Assembly: GCF_045679555.1 (NCBI RefSeq) | Contig: NC_092098.1 | Location: 19,481,038 to 19,545,037, forward strand | DNA from: Salvelinus alpinus | Taxonomy: Eukaryota > Chordata > Actinopteri > Salmoniformes > Salmonidae | DNA: 64,000 nucleotides | Direction of reading: 5' to 3' | Part shown: in pieces, positions 12,760 through 53,083 of the stretch | Layout of the letters: every line of letters begins with the position of its first letter | Position numbering within the stretch: position 1 is the first letter of the stretch | The notes under the pieces: model-generated | Databases searched by the model: none | Seen by the model: the letters and a program-made list of their open reading frames with translations, nothing else | Told to the model about the DNA's origin: nothing | Position numbers and translations under genes: made by a program

Positions 12760-14932
12760 CACTGTTTTGTTTGGGTTATTGAAATATGACTGGAGCTAGA
12801 CTGGATGCTGGATCTTCTCCTGTTATGTCTAAAAAAAACTAGCAACGTTTCATCCTCAGAATGAGCATTGTTTGTAGATCAAACAGTAGTGAAACAGAAC
12901 AGTTGGATGCTACAGCTGGCCATACATATTTGCCAAATTTGTTTTCAATGTAAATCATATTGAGGTTAGCTAGATTTCTAGTTGTAGACATGATTATAGC
13001 CCACAGCATACCTCTGTTCTGTCTGACAGCTTCTCAGAATGCCAGACATTCATGACGATCACTGATCTCCTGAGACAGAATGATCCCGTTTGGTTCTGTG
13101 GGGAGATGCGGTGGACAGACACCTTCCATTTCAACAGCATATGTCTGGAGAGGGTTTGAGAGGCTCAAGTGATTGGCTCGAATGCAATGCTGAACGCAAT
13201 CAGGCTTTGTGTGGAGTATGGAGATGTGGAGGGGGTCTGGAGGAGACCCACTGATTTATGAGAGCCTTTCAGATGTGTCCTGAGCTCCTCCACAACACAA
13301 TGGATTTGCGTGGGGTGGCATCAGTGAACATAGAAATTTACCCATATTCTGTATTTGTATCCTCAGTCACCTAATGTCTAGGGCTCTGCTAGAGAACCTG
13401 TTGAATATGTATCACATTTCAATTGTGTTGCGTTAATTAGATAGAAAGCCCTCAGACACACAGTATGAGAGCTGTAAAAGGAAGATAAAACCTCTTCATC
13501 TTCTGATGGCTGAGATGGAGGTCACATTAAAATGCAATGCAATCATCAAGATAACTCTGACAAATAGGATATTGAAAGAAAGCACATTTAATCAAATATA
13601 GCATTTGGAAAGGTATTTATGTCAATAAACGGTGTGAGAGTGTGACTATCTCATCCAATTTTTATGGATTGCCAATTTTCTGTGTTCATTTTAACAGTAC
13701 CTAACTGATCAGGGCCCCTCACACCTATGCAGATATTCCCTCAAGAGTCACCTTGATCATGCATACTTATCTCTTTACAACATGAACATCATGTACCATA
13801 TTATCCTCACCAAGGTGTTTCATAGCACACTTTTAAACAGGAACGTTCAAAAAGAAGAAGGCTGAACACTTTTGTATTGAGAGACAACTCTTCCTGGTGG
13901 ACATAAATGAAATGAAGTCTCTTCGTTGTCTGTGATTTACCATCCGGCAGTAATAATTTAAAACACAGTAAAACCTTTAATGATCTGGCATATTAGTTAA
14001 CCACGTTAACTATCAAAATATTTGTCATTATAAATATGTAGTTGAAAGCCACTTGATGGAGATGTAAGTGGATGCTGTGGTGCTCTCTAGTAAATTCTCT
14101 GCAAGTTCTTATTCAGTCAAATCATCTTTATTTAGGCTGAAAACAGTCATGACTTTTAACATGTAGTGTCTATACACACTACACAGTAAGTAAGTAAAGT
14201 ACATACTCATTTAAATCACATATGATAATACATTAACACATTCATCAATCTACTGACCTTTCTTGGGTTTGTCTTGGTCATATCACTGTAACATGTTATT
14301 AAATCTACTGTCATCAAGGTCGGTAAGGCAGCACAGTACAGGTCATGCCAACCAGACCAAACACAGGACAGAGAGAGAGAGAGGTTTGATGACTCATCAC
14401 TAAACATCAACCTGAAATCCATACCTATAGAAGTTGTGCAAAGAATACTGGTGCTAATTTTACCTCATTGAATTCCTTTTTTAAAGAATATAACAATTAG
14501 AATTTGACATTGTTATCCATATGGGATAAATATATGTCAGATGGGTTGTCAACTACTGGATCATATTGCTGAGCCAGAATCTCTGAGTTTAAAAGTGTCA
14601 GGTCCTATAAAATAAAATGTTCCCTATATTGTAGAAATATAAAATCTATAGTTCACAAATTGCATTTTACTTGTCACGTCAGGATGTTGCTTGGCAGGAG
14701 GGATGCGACAATATTCCTTCCTCAGTTTCCCTTTTGTGATTGATTGAATTGCCACATAATGAAAACAGTTTTTATTTTGTCATTGGTTGTGTTCCTGAGA
14801 CGGTTCCCAGACAACAGAGCCTAGACGAGCTTCTCAGAAACACCAAGCCCCTGGAGAAAAATGTGGACTGCTGTTAAGTGATTGTGCATAAATACTGACC
14901 CGCTCAGAGATGACGTAGTATTGGTATAGTAA
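12760..14932. other. Tail-to-tail intergenic region between the channel gene and ppm1n
   Basis: Both flanking genes end into this stretch, so parts are probably 3'UTR. No coding exon or recognised mobile element was found. A candidate extra ppm1n exon near 14260-14330 was examined and set aside. Confidence 0.4.
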
Positions 14933-28848
<13,916 letters not shown>

Positions 28849-29540
28849 GGTTACAGCAGCTGACAGTGTGGTTCTGGGTGTCTTCTTTCCCTCTCCCCCC
28901 CGCTGTGGGGCTGTCGGCCTGTGGGCCAGGGCTGTTGGCTAGGCCTGTGCCGTGCCGTGTGCTGCCTGCGTAGCCCCGCTTCTCCAAGCCTTTCAGAGCA
29001 TGGCTTCCCAGGCTGATGCTATTGGTCTGGCTGATTGATTTTCTCTGTGCTGCTGCTTGCTGTTTACCCCCCTCTCTCTGCCCATCTCCTTCCTTTCAGT
29101 CCTCTCTTCTCTCTTCCTGTTCTCTCTGGAGATCTCACTGATCTGCACTCTCTCCTGTATTCATCCCTGCTCTGTGTTTGTTAGCTTTGCCTCTCCTCTG
29201 TAGTCCTGTGATTTCACCTTCTCCCTCTCTTTTTCATAGCACTTCCCTCTTTCTCCAACTCTCCCCTAGTCTTGTTGTTTGTCTCATCTGTGATTGGTTG
29301 GCTATTTATGTAGACCAATCCCTGAGCAGCATAGCTCATCCCTGTCATGCATGCGCTGTCACTTCTCCCTCCCTCCCTGTCTTCCTATCTGTGCCTCTGT
29401 TTTCCATCCCTCCCCATCCAGCTCTCTGCTAATCTCGACCTTTGATGAGTCTGGATTATCAGGCTTCTACGCCTGCAGATTAGAGGAGCCAGAAGCATCA
29501 GTCTTTTATAACAGCAGCACAGACTACTGCATGTGAAAGG

Positions 29541-29668
29541 AACGGACTGGGAGAGAGGGAAGGAGGGACTGAGAGGGAGGGAGGGGCTGGGAGTAATGGA
29601 GTAAAGGAGGGAGGGAGGGAGGGAGGAGGGAGGGAGAGAGAAAGAGAGACAGGAAGAGAGAGAGAAGG
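29541..29668. repeat. Purine-rich simple repeat (GGGA/GA)
   Basis: Irregular runs of gggaggga and agag, almost free of pyrimidines on the plus strand, capable of triplex-type structure. Confidence 0.8.
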
Positions 29669-30487
29669 CTCATCTATATTATGCACACTGATGCTCCCTT
29701 TTAAATCCACTATGAGTCATGTGGTGGTGCATTTGTAGTGTTTTACTTCGCCTTGAGCTGAATTTGTGCATGACGCACTTAGCTCTGGCCATGGCCAGTT
29801 TATTTAGAACATCCTGCCTGACACTATTCATACTCATAATTCATATGCAAATAAAAACGGAACAGATTTGAATGACTAGTTACAGTGATTTTAAGTGATT
29901 AGACTGTACTAAGCAGTAATTAGAGAGAGGAGTTTTAAACTGACCTAAATCTACAGCACAAAAAAATGTTGATTTGTGAGATTTATGTGAAAACGCATGA
30001 TGATATAGCATTTATGATTTCATTTGTAATTTTGTAATAGAACACAGTAATGATGGGGAACCTTATTTTGTGTCTTCATGCGAGTGATTTTCCATATGAA
30101 TGTAACATGAGGGATTTGTATTATTTTGGGTTTTGTATTCTTCAAATCCTAATCAATCAACCTGTAAATCCTATAAGGATTAAATGCCTATACATAAATA
30201 CTAACCTCTGGTGTGATCTAATAGAGTGGTAGGCCTACTTTGAAAACCTGTTCCTTTGATTGACTGAGGGGTTTTGTTTTGCATAACAGACAGGCCAATG
30301 AACCAAGGATCTCTCTGGAGACCAAGGAACTGTCTGCACTAAAACACATACTGATGTCTCAGGTTCCCCAAGTTACTGTGAATGTGGTTTGTGTGTTAGT
30401 GTGTGTGGGTGTTTGTGTGTGTCTGTTGGTGTCTGTGCGTGTGCGTGTGCGTGTGTGCCCTCAAAGAGGGGGTATCCAATTGGCAGG

Positions 30488-30494
30488 ATAAAAG
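30488..30494 (+). promoter_or_regulatory. TATA-like box before the RTN2-type short isoform
   Basis: ataaaag lies about 150 bp upstream of the start codon in a short GC-richer patch. A start of transcription near 30515-30520 would fit. A small upstream ATG follows at about 30527. Low confidence without transcript data. Confidence 0.3.
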
Positions 30495-30641
30495 TAGGCC
30501 AGCCGGGCCCTGTACTGCTGACAGGGATGGTAAGGACAAAAAAAGATCCTAGCGAGGGCCATAGGAGTGCAGGGGGTCTAGGAGATTAGTGAGCAGCAGA
30601 GTAAGCTAGTAGGGTGGTTTGCAGAGTGATCCGCTGCCGAA

Positions 30642-37924
<7,283 letters not shown>

Positions 37925-38011
37925 TAAGACAGAGAAAGGGGGATCTATGGGAAAAGAGGGGGGTCATTCATAGTCTTATCAGACCACCTGGGATTAGGGG
38001 CTGGGAAACTC

Positions 38012-38087
38012 TGACAAGGGGGGAGGGGGTACAAGGACCTCATGGGGGTGTGACGGGAGGGGGTACAAGGACCTCATGGGGGTGTGA
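38012..38087 (+). repeat. Two-copy tandem duplication in the reticulon 3'UTR
   Basis: The phrase gggggtacaaggacctcatg followed by ggggtgtga occurs twice in a row, about 90 and 120 bp after the stop codon. Confidence 0.85.
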
Positions 38088-38480
38088 GTGTTCTTTGGAA
38101 GGCTACTGGTGTTTTATATTTCCATTTTCCCATTGTGGTGTCTGTGAATGGGAACAAGATTTCAAATCCAGTGTTTGGTGTTGGTACACTAAAGATGTTT
38201 ACAGACAAATGTAATGTTTATATGGGAGGGAATTTTCAGTAAAATCTAAAAGACAACTAGTTCACCTTGGGGGGGTGGGGTTATACCACAGAACACTTGC
38301 CATCTTAAGACCACACAGGGTGAATACTGGCCATCTGACCACATGCCTTATAATTTACTTTGGAAGTGCACTCAAAGCATAAGAATGGGTGAATGGGTGC
38401 ATATTCAATGATTGGTGCTTACTCAAAAGTGTCATTAAACTGCATTGTTCCCTTTTTCTTGATTTTTGCTTAAATTGTTG

Positions 38481-38486
38481 AATAAA
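38481..38486 (+). terminator. Polyadenylation signal of the reticulon gene
   Basis: AATAAA about 560 bp after the stop codon and about 460 bp before the rab4b start. The first canonical signal seen downstream. Confidence 0.5.
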
Positions 38487-38946
38487 TGTTTAGTACATGT
38501 TTGAACCTTCTGAAACTGCTCCCATCAATTAATATTTTTTGACATCTCAGTATGTCACTTTCAAAGGAAGCACAAACACACATTACATACTCAGGCCTAT
38601 TACACTGATTATTCATCAAATTAAATAATTCTACAATTATATATGCCTAAATAATTATCAGAAACATAACTGAATTCATGTTATCATCTCACTGAGAGTA
38701 AAATATTGATCCAAAATGCTACAAGCGACAAAGCCTACAGTCCATGATGTGTGCCCTTCTTCTACAAATAATTTTACGTAGCTAGAGCGTCGCAATTGTC
38801 GTCATCACGTGCGTCTGTCTTGGATGGCAAAACAATTTATGTGGATGAATCCTTCTGATTAAACGGGATTTGTGGCAATTTTTCATAAGCCAATAAGTTC
38901 TTTATTGACATTTCATCACTCGAAGAGCTTCAATCCATCAAAGGAA

Positions 38947-46767
<7,821 letters not shown>

Positions 46768-46989
46768 AGGCTAATGCTAACTCAGCTCTAAGACACACAG
46801 ATCCCATGTCTTCAGGTAAGTAGTTTGTAATTAACCTACACTGATAAGTATGGCTCCTTACAAGTGTTTTGTATTTCTTCAATTGATAATCTATTAGTGT
46901 GATAATTTTAGGGATGTCCCTAATTATTCGACTGGTCGATAGGCTGTTGGTCGACCGACATTTTCTTTAGTCGAGCAGTAGCATATGTA

Positions 46990-48518
46990 CACTATCGTTC
47001 AAAAGTTTGGGGTCACTTAGAAATGTCCTTGTTTTCCATGAAAACATACATGAAATGAGTTGCAAAGTGAATAGGAAATATAGTGAAAACATTGACAAGG
47101 TTATAAATAATGATTTTTAATTGAAATAATTGTGTCCTTCAAACTTTGCTTTCGTCAAAGAATCCTCAATTTTCAGCAATTGCAGCCTTTACAGACCTTT
47201 GACATTCTAGTTGTCAATTTGTTGAGGTAATTTGAAGAGATTTCACCCCATGCTTCCTGAAGCACCTCCCACAAATTGGATTGGCTTGATGGGCACTTCT
47301 TACATTTACACTTTATATGGTCAAGCTGCTCACACAACAGCTCAATTTGGTTCAGATCTGGTGACTGTGCTGGCCACTCCATTATAGATAGAATACCAGC
47401 TGACTGCTTCTTCCCTAAATAGTTATTGCATAGTTGGAGCTGTGCTTTGGGTCATTGTCCTGTTGTAGGAGGAAATTGGCTACAATTTAAGCGCCGTCCA
47501 CAGGGTATGGCATGGCGTGGCGTGGCGTTGCAAAATAGAGTGATTGCCTTCCTTCTTCAAGATCCTTTTTACCCTGTACAAATCTCCCACTTTACCACCA
47601 AAGCACCCCCAGACCATCATATTGCCTCCACCATGCTTGACAGATGGCATCAAACACTCCTCCAGCATATTTTCATTTTTTCTGCTACTTTTTTCCAATC
47701 TTCCTCTGTCCGGTGTCTGTGTTATTTTGCCCATCTTAATATTTTCTTTTTATTGGCCAGTCTGAGATATGGCTTTTTCTTTGCAACTCTGCCTAGAAGG
47801 CCAGCATCCTGGAGTCGCCTCTTCACTGTTGACGTTGAGACTGGTGAGTTGAGGACTTGTGAGGTGTCTGTTTCTCAAACTAGACACTCTAATGTACTTG
47901 TCCTCTTGCTCAGTTGTGCACCGGGGCCTCCCACTCCTCTTTCTATTCTGGTTAGGGACAGTTTGTGCTGTCCTGTGAAGTGAGTAGTACACAGCGTTGT
48001 ATGAGATCTTCAGTTTCTTGGCAATTTCTCGCATGGAATAGCCTTCATTTCACAGATAAAGAATAGACTGACGAGTTTCAGAAGAAAGTTCTTTGTTTCT
48101 GGCCATTTTGAGCCTGTAATCGAACCTACAAATGCTGATGCTCCAGATACTTAACTAGTCTAAAGAAGGCCAGTTTTATTGCTTCTTTAATTAGAACAAC
48201 AGTTTTCAGCTGTGCTAACATAATTGCAAAAGGGTTTTCTAATGATCAATTAGCCTTTTAAAATGATAAACTAGGATTAGCTAACACAACATGCCATTGG
48301 AACACAGGAGTGATGGTTGCTGATAATGGGCCTCTGTATGCTTATGTAGATATTCCATAAAAAATCAGCAGTTTCCAGCTACAATAGTCATTGACAACAT
48401 TAACAATGTCTACACTGTATTTCTGATCAATTTGATGTCATTTGAATGGACAAAAAATCAGCTTTTCTTTCAAAAACAAGGACATTTCTAAGTGACCCCA
48501 AACTTTTGAACGTTAGTG
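46990..48518 (-). mobile_element. Tc1-like transposon (GTTCAAAAGTTTGGGGTCACTT family)
   Basis: Inverted ends cactatcgttcaaaagtttg and the complement at 48499-48518. Minus-strand transposase fragments: 47750-48034 (MREIAKKLKISYNAVYYSLH), 47480-47734 (SVKHGGGNMMVWGCFGGKVG) and 47173-47382 (MEWPAQSPDLNQIELLCEQL). The coding region is broken in several places, but both ends are whole. Confidence 0.88.
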
Positions 48519-48768
48519 TGTGTGTGTGTTATATATATATTTTTTTGATGGCTAGCGAGACACCTGTCTTTTTCGCGGCCATCTCAGTGAACTAATCCAT
48601 TGCACCGACCGCGGGGATGGCACAGTCAAAGAAGGGGAGTGTGGCTGCACAATGCACTTCTTTCTCCAGAAATCCAATTTGTGCATATTCATTGTTTCTT
48701 AACTTCATTGTGATTTTTTTGCTGTTTTTGCATTTGATTGTTAGTGTCTATCAATTCTCCATTACATA

Positions 48769-48989
48769 CAGTACCAGTCAAAAGTTGGGACACACCTACT
48801 CATTCCAGGGTTTTTCTTTATTTTTTACTATTTTCTACATTGTAGAATAATAGTGAAGACCTCAAAACTATGAAATAACACATATGGAATCATGTAGTAA
48901 TCAAAAAAGTGTTAAACAATTCAAAATATATTTTATATTTCAGATTTCTAAGTAGCCACCCTTTGCCTTGATGACAGCTTTGCACACTC
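48769..48989. mobile_element. Tss-type Tc1 arm, fragment
   Basis: Starts cagtaccagtcaaaagttgg after TA and follows the long arm of the copy at 18962 for about 220 bp, to gcacactcttga. The rest of the element is absent. Confidence 0.8.
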
Positions 48990-49590
48990 TTGACAATCTC
49001 CAGAGCTCACTGGCTCTGGAAACTCTGAGGGCCCAGAATATTTTATACAATGTTGCAAGGACAGTTCGTTGCAGACAGGCAATGCGTGTCCATGCGTAGC
49101 CAATGTGATTTATAGGATATTTATTTTTATCAGGATATTTTCTACCTGCAGGCAGCAATATTTTTTATTTGTTAGCTTTATAGGCTATTTTTACATATTT
49201 GGCAATGGCAGTAGAAGTAACTTTTTAGGTTTGTATCATTTTCATTTTGATTATAAATTAAATGAATATGTTCTACCAAAATGTGCATATGAACTGCCGG
49301 TAGAATTGGTAAAATAAATTGGCATTCCACATGAGAAAGTTTGCTGACTCCTCGTGTAGCCTATTACTGACAACTTCAGAAGAGTAATGGCAGAATTTGT
49401 GAAAGCCAGTAGGAGAGGGAGGATGGTCAAGTTTTTTTTCCTTCTGGTTATCTTGATCTCTGGCTCCCTCTTTAGTTGGGACAGCCCTAGATCAGTTAGA
49501 TTATTGGTATTTAGTGAACTGGGCTGAACTTGTTAAATCTCTCTCTGCCCGGTGTACATCTTTCCTTTAACCGTCTCTGCACACTCAGGC

Positions 49591-50168
49591 TTTTAGAGGA
49601 CTGCCCTGTGACTTTTGACCCCTGCCCCTGGAAAATTGCTGGAGAGACCCTGTGTGGAACTTAAGGCTGGGTTAGCGTCTTGATCAGGAACAGTGATGTG
49701 AGTATCTGGGTCCAGTCATTGAGCTACTCTTCTCCAGGCCTGTCTCTCTCTGACTGCTGCTCTGCTGTGCATCGCCAGGGACTACAAGTGACATCAGCAG
49801 AGAGACCTGACCAATCACAGAGCCAGGCCCATGGACACACACATCAGGATGTTTGTTTTCAATGTCTTTATTCAGAAGCAACAGCCACAGCAGCTCATAC
49901 ACCTCTCACTGTTCACTCAAATTATGTCTCTTGATATAAAGATAGTGAAAGTCCAGTCAAAGCTTGTAGACAGTGATGGGACTGACATGGTGTAAGGAGA
50001 ACACAACACCAGACTTTTATTTGTGTTCGATCTCTATAAAAGTTTAGCCTATTTATTGGTTGTGTTGAAAACTGTTGTGAATATATCAAAAGGAAATAAC
50101 ATTTGTGACATTGGTGTACAATGTTTTATGAGACTGTAAAAAGTAGGGAACTTGTTTGACAACGTTAA
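49591..50168 (+). other. Possible rab4b 3'UTR exon and flank
   Basis: Unique-looking, moderately GC-rich sequence at 49591-49930, consistent with a non-coding terminal exon. No canonical AATAAA was seen in it. Beyond that it is AT-rich, with no gene. Confidence 0.3.
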
Positions 50169-50170
50169 TA

Positions 50171-51203
50171 CACTTATATATACATACACACACACAAAGT
50201 ATGTGGACCCCCTCAAATTAGTGGATTCAGCTATTTCAGACACAGGTGTATGAAGTCGAGCACACCGCCATGCAATCTCCATAGACAAACATTAGCAAGA
50301 GAATGGCCTTACTGAAGAGCTCAGTGACTTTCAACGTGACACCATCATAGGATGCCACCTTTCCAACAAGTCAGTTCATCAAATTTCTGCCATGCTACAG
50401 CTGCCCCGGTCATTTGTAAGTACTGTTATTGTGAAGTGGCAACAACTGCTCAGGCGTGAAGTGTTAGGCCACACAAGCTCACAGAATGGGACCACCGAGT
50501 GTTGAAGTGCGTAAAGATAATCTGTCCTCGGGTTGCAACACTCACTATCGAGTTCCAAACTGCCTCTGGAAGCAACGTCAGCACAAAACCTGTTTGTCGG
50601 GAGCTTCATGAAGTGGATTTCCATAGCCGAGCAGCCACACAAGCCTAAGATCACAATGCCAAGCGTCAGCTAGAGTGGTGTAAAGCTCGCCGCTGTTGGA
50701 CTCTGGAGCAGTGGAAACGCGTTCTCTGGAGTGATGAACCACGCTTCACCATCTGGCAGTCCGGCAAACGAATCTGGGTTTGGCGGATGCCAGGAGAATG
50801 CTAACTGCCCCAATGCATAGTGCCAACTGTAAAGTTGTTTCAGCATGACAATGCCCCCAAGCACAAAGCAAGGTCCATACAGAAATGTTTTGTTGAGATC
50901 GGAGTGGAAGAACTTGACAGACTCGCACAGAGCCCTGACCTCAACCCCATCGAATACCTTTGGGATGTTTTGGAACGCCACCTGTGAGCCAGGCCTAATC
51001 GCCCAACATCAGTGCCCGACCTCACTAATGCTCTTGTGGCTGAATGGAAGCAAGTCCCCGCATGTCCCAACATCAATGGAAAGCATTCCCAGAAGAGTGG
51101 ATGCTGTTATAGCAGCAAAGGGGGGACCAACTCCATATTAATGCCCATGATTTTGGAAGGAGATGTTCGACGAGCAGGTGTCCACATACTTTTTTTCATG
51201 TAG
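50171..51203 (+). mobile_element. Tc1-like transposon with internal deletion
   Basis: The left end (cacttatatatacatacaca) leads into aaagtatgtggaccccctca; the right end is aggtgtccacatactttttt. Plus-strand coding remnants include the helix-turn-helix region near 50300 and a C-terminal part at about 50840-51140 (VDAVIAAKGGPTPY). A piece around 50830 containing the WGCF block is deleted. Same family as 23760-24904. Confidence 0.87.
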
Positions 51204-51737
51204 TTTAGGAGTTGGAGGCAAGCCCTACAGTCGTTTGTATGTATGAATGAAGACAGTGTGCATTGGATCTGGATGACTCAAACTTCAGGTTAGGGGGAAA
51301 ACAAATATGATGTATTTTACATGTGTGAGGTATTGTGCAATGATTATGAAAGGGTTGAGGCCATATCTAAATCCACTCTAACCAGATTGTCATTGATGGA
51401 CCGAAGTAAAGCACAAACGTGAGTATCTAAATTTTTTAAGTTGTTTGTGTGATTGTTTTTAGTTGATGCATATATCTGGACTATGATCTTACATGTGATG
51501 TTTGTGTGCTAGATATAATTATTAAACTGAAGAACTGCCCCTCCTTTGCAAAGCCTGTATGAGCTTGAATTAATAAATAATTAAGCCAAATTCATTACAC
51601 TTTCTCTTTCTATAACTTTGCATTGGTATGAGTGTGGCTGACACAAATTTTACACACCCCTGTTCCGGAGTCGGATCCTACACGTCAACATAGAATGAAT
51701 CATCTTCAGTGGTTAAATTGAGCCAGAGCTACCTGGC
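51204..51737. other. Intergenic, no gene seen
   Basis: AT-rich unique-looking sequence without a convincing coding frame. Confidence 0.35.
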
Positions 51738-52514
51738 TCCTGCACCTTGGGTTAAAGGAGAGCCAAGCTCCAGCACCTTGGGTTAAAGGGAGAGGCAAGC
51801 TCCAGCACCTTGGGTTAAAGGGAGAGGCAAGCTCCAGCACCTTGGGTTAAAGGGAGAGCCAAGCTCCAGCACCTTGGGTTAAAGGGAGAGGCAAGCTCCA
51901 GCACCTTGGGTTAAAGGGAGAGGCAAGCTCCAGCACCTTGGGTTAAAGGGAGAGGCAAGCTCCAGCACCTTGGGTTAAAGGGAGAGGCAAGCTCCAGCAC
52001 CTTGGGTTAAAGGGAGAGGCAAGCTCCAGCACCTTGGGTTAAAGGGAGAGGCAAGCTCCAGCACCTTGGGTTAAAGGGAGAGCCAAGCTCCAGCACCTTG
52101 GGTTAAAGGGAGAGGCAAGCTCCAGCACCTTGGGTTAAAGGGAGAGGCAATCTCCAGCACCTTGGGTTAAAGGGAGAGCCAAGCTCCAGCACCTTGGGTT
52201 AAAGGGAGAGCTAAGCTCCAGCACCTTGGGTTAAAGGGAGAGGCAAGCTCCAGCACCTTGGGTTAAAGGGAGAGCCAAGCTCCAGCACCTTGGGTTAAAG
52301 GGAGAGGCAAGCTCCAGCACCTTGGGTTAAAGGGAGAGGCAAGCTCCAGCACCTTGGGTTAAAGGGAGAGGCAAGCTCCAGCACCTTGGGTTAAAGGGAG
52401 AGGCAAGCTCCAGCACCTTGGGTTAAAGGGAGAGGCAAGCTCCAGCACCTTGGGTTAAAGGGAGAGGCAAGCTCCAGCACCTTGGGTTAAAGGGAGAGCC
52501 AAGCTCCAGCACCT
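51738..52514 (+). repeat. 32-bp minisatellite
   Basis: About 24 copies of a 32-bp unit containing gctccagcaccttgggttaa followed by agggagaggcaa. Units are almost identical; the main variants are gagcc for gaggc and a single aatctcc unit. Such uniformity points to recent expansion or ongoing homogenisation. Confidence 0.97.
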
Positions 52515-53083
52515 TTCATGTTCAAAGAGAAAAGTTGGATAAAAAGTAAGATAAACCAACATTAGGGTTGTGGTTGAAGAGTTTTTTTTTCAAATGCTAT
52601 ATATACACACATTTTTCACATTTGTTTTTCATGAGAAATTAATGCTTATAGGTACCTTTTTGTGTGTGTAAAATATTACTGTTCTCAGATTTTAATAGAA
52701 TCATAGGTGTGTATTAAAATGGGTTTTGTTGCAAAATGCTATAAGTATCGTATCCTGTATATTTAACAAATTCAACCCATCATAAATCCAGCCTCATGCT
52801 ATAGTGTTTGGTTAGAGTTAGGCCTTGTCCCGAATGGCACTACTTTTGACCAGAGAACCGATGTCATATTACTCTTTTGATAATTGTTTTAATTTTATTT
52901 ATTTTTTTATGTCAGAAATGTATCATTTGTACAGTTCTTTATTAAGTGTTATTTGTCATGTTTGAGTGTAAAACCTTGCAGTGTAACATAGATACAGACG
53001 AGGCGTATATATCTCGTTTTGCAACAAAATGTGATTATTTGTCTCTCTGAAATACATCCATCGTATGATAGGTTTCAAACAAA
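52515..53083. other. Intergenic, no gene seen
   Basis: AT-rich; no coding frame or recognised repeat. Confidence 0.35.

Larger units (their letters stand above)
28849..30641. promoter_or_regulatory. Shared upstream region of ppm1n and the RTN2-type gene
   Basis: The 1.8 kb between two divergent start codons. It holds pyrimidine-rich sequence (28880-29430), a purine-rich simple repeat (29541-29668) and a GT-rich tract (30380-30460). No coding exon was found. A longer first coding exon, as used by long RTN2 isoforms, was not recognised. Promoter function is inferred from the head-to-head layout. Confidence 0.5.
46909..49489. mobile_element. hAT-like composite element with two nested Tc1 pieces
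   Basis: The ends tagggatgtccc (46909) and gggacagcccta (ending 49489) are inverted. The flanks gataattt (46901-46908) and gatcagtt (49490-49497) agree at six of eight bases, as expected of a worn 8-bp duplication. Without the two nested elements about 0.83 kb remains. No transposase frame is visible. Confidence 0.65.
46816..49590 (+). other. Possible intron in the rab4b 3'UTR
   Basis: A strong donor (TTCAG|gtaagtag, 46816) lies 49 bp after the stop codon. An acceptor-like site (ctgcacactcag|, ending 49590) is the first good candidate after the composite element at 46909-49489. If real, the last exon would be non-coding and start at 49591. Splice consensus only. Confidence 0.4.

Noticed and set aside
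14250-14330. Candidate final ppm1n exon on the minus strand
   Set aside because: Its translation did not continue the PPM1 C-terminal pattern. The exon at 14933-15029 gives KRNCIISAYY in phase with a good acceptor.
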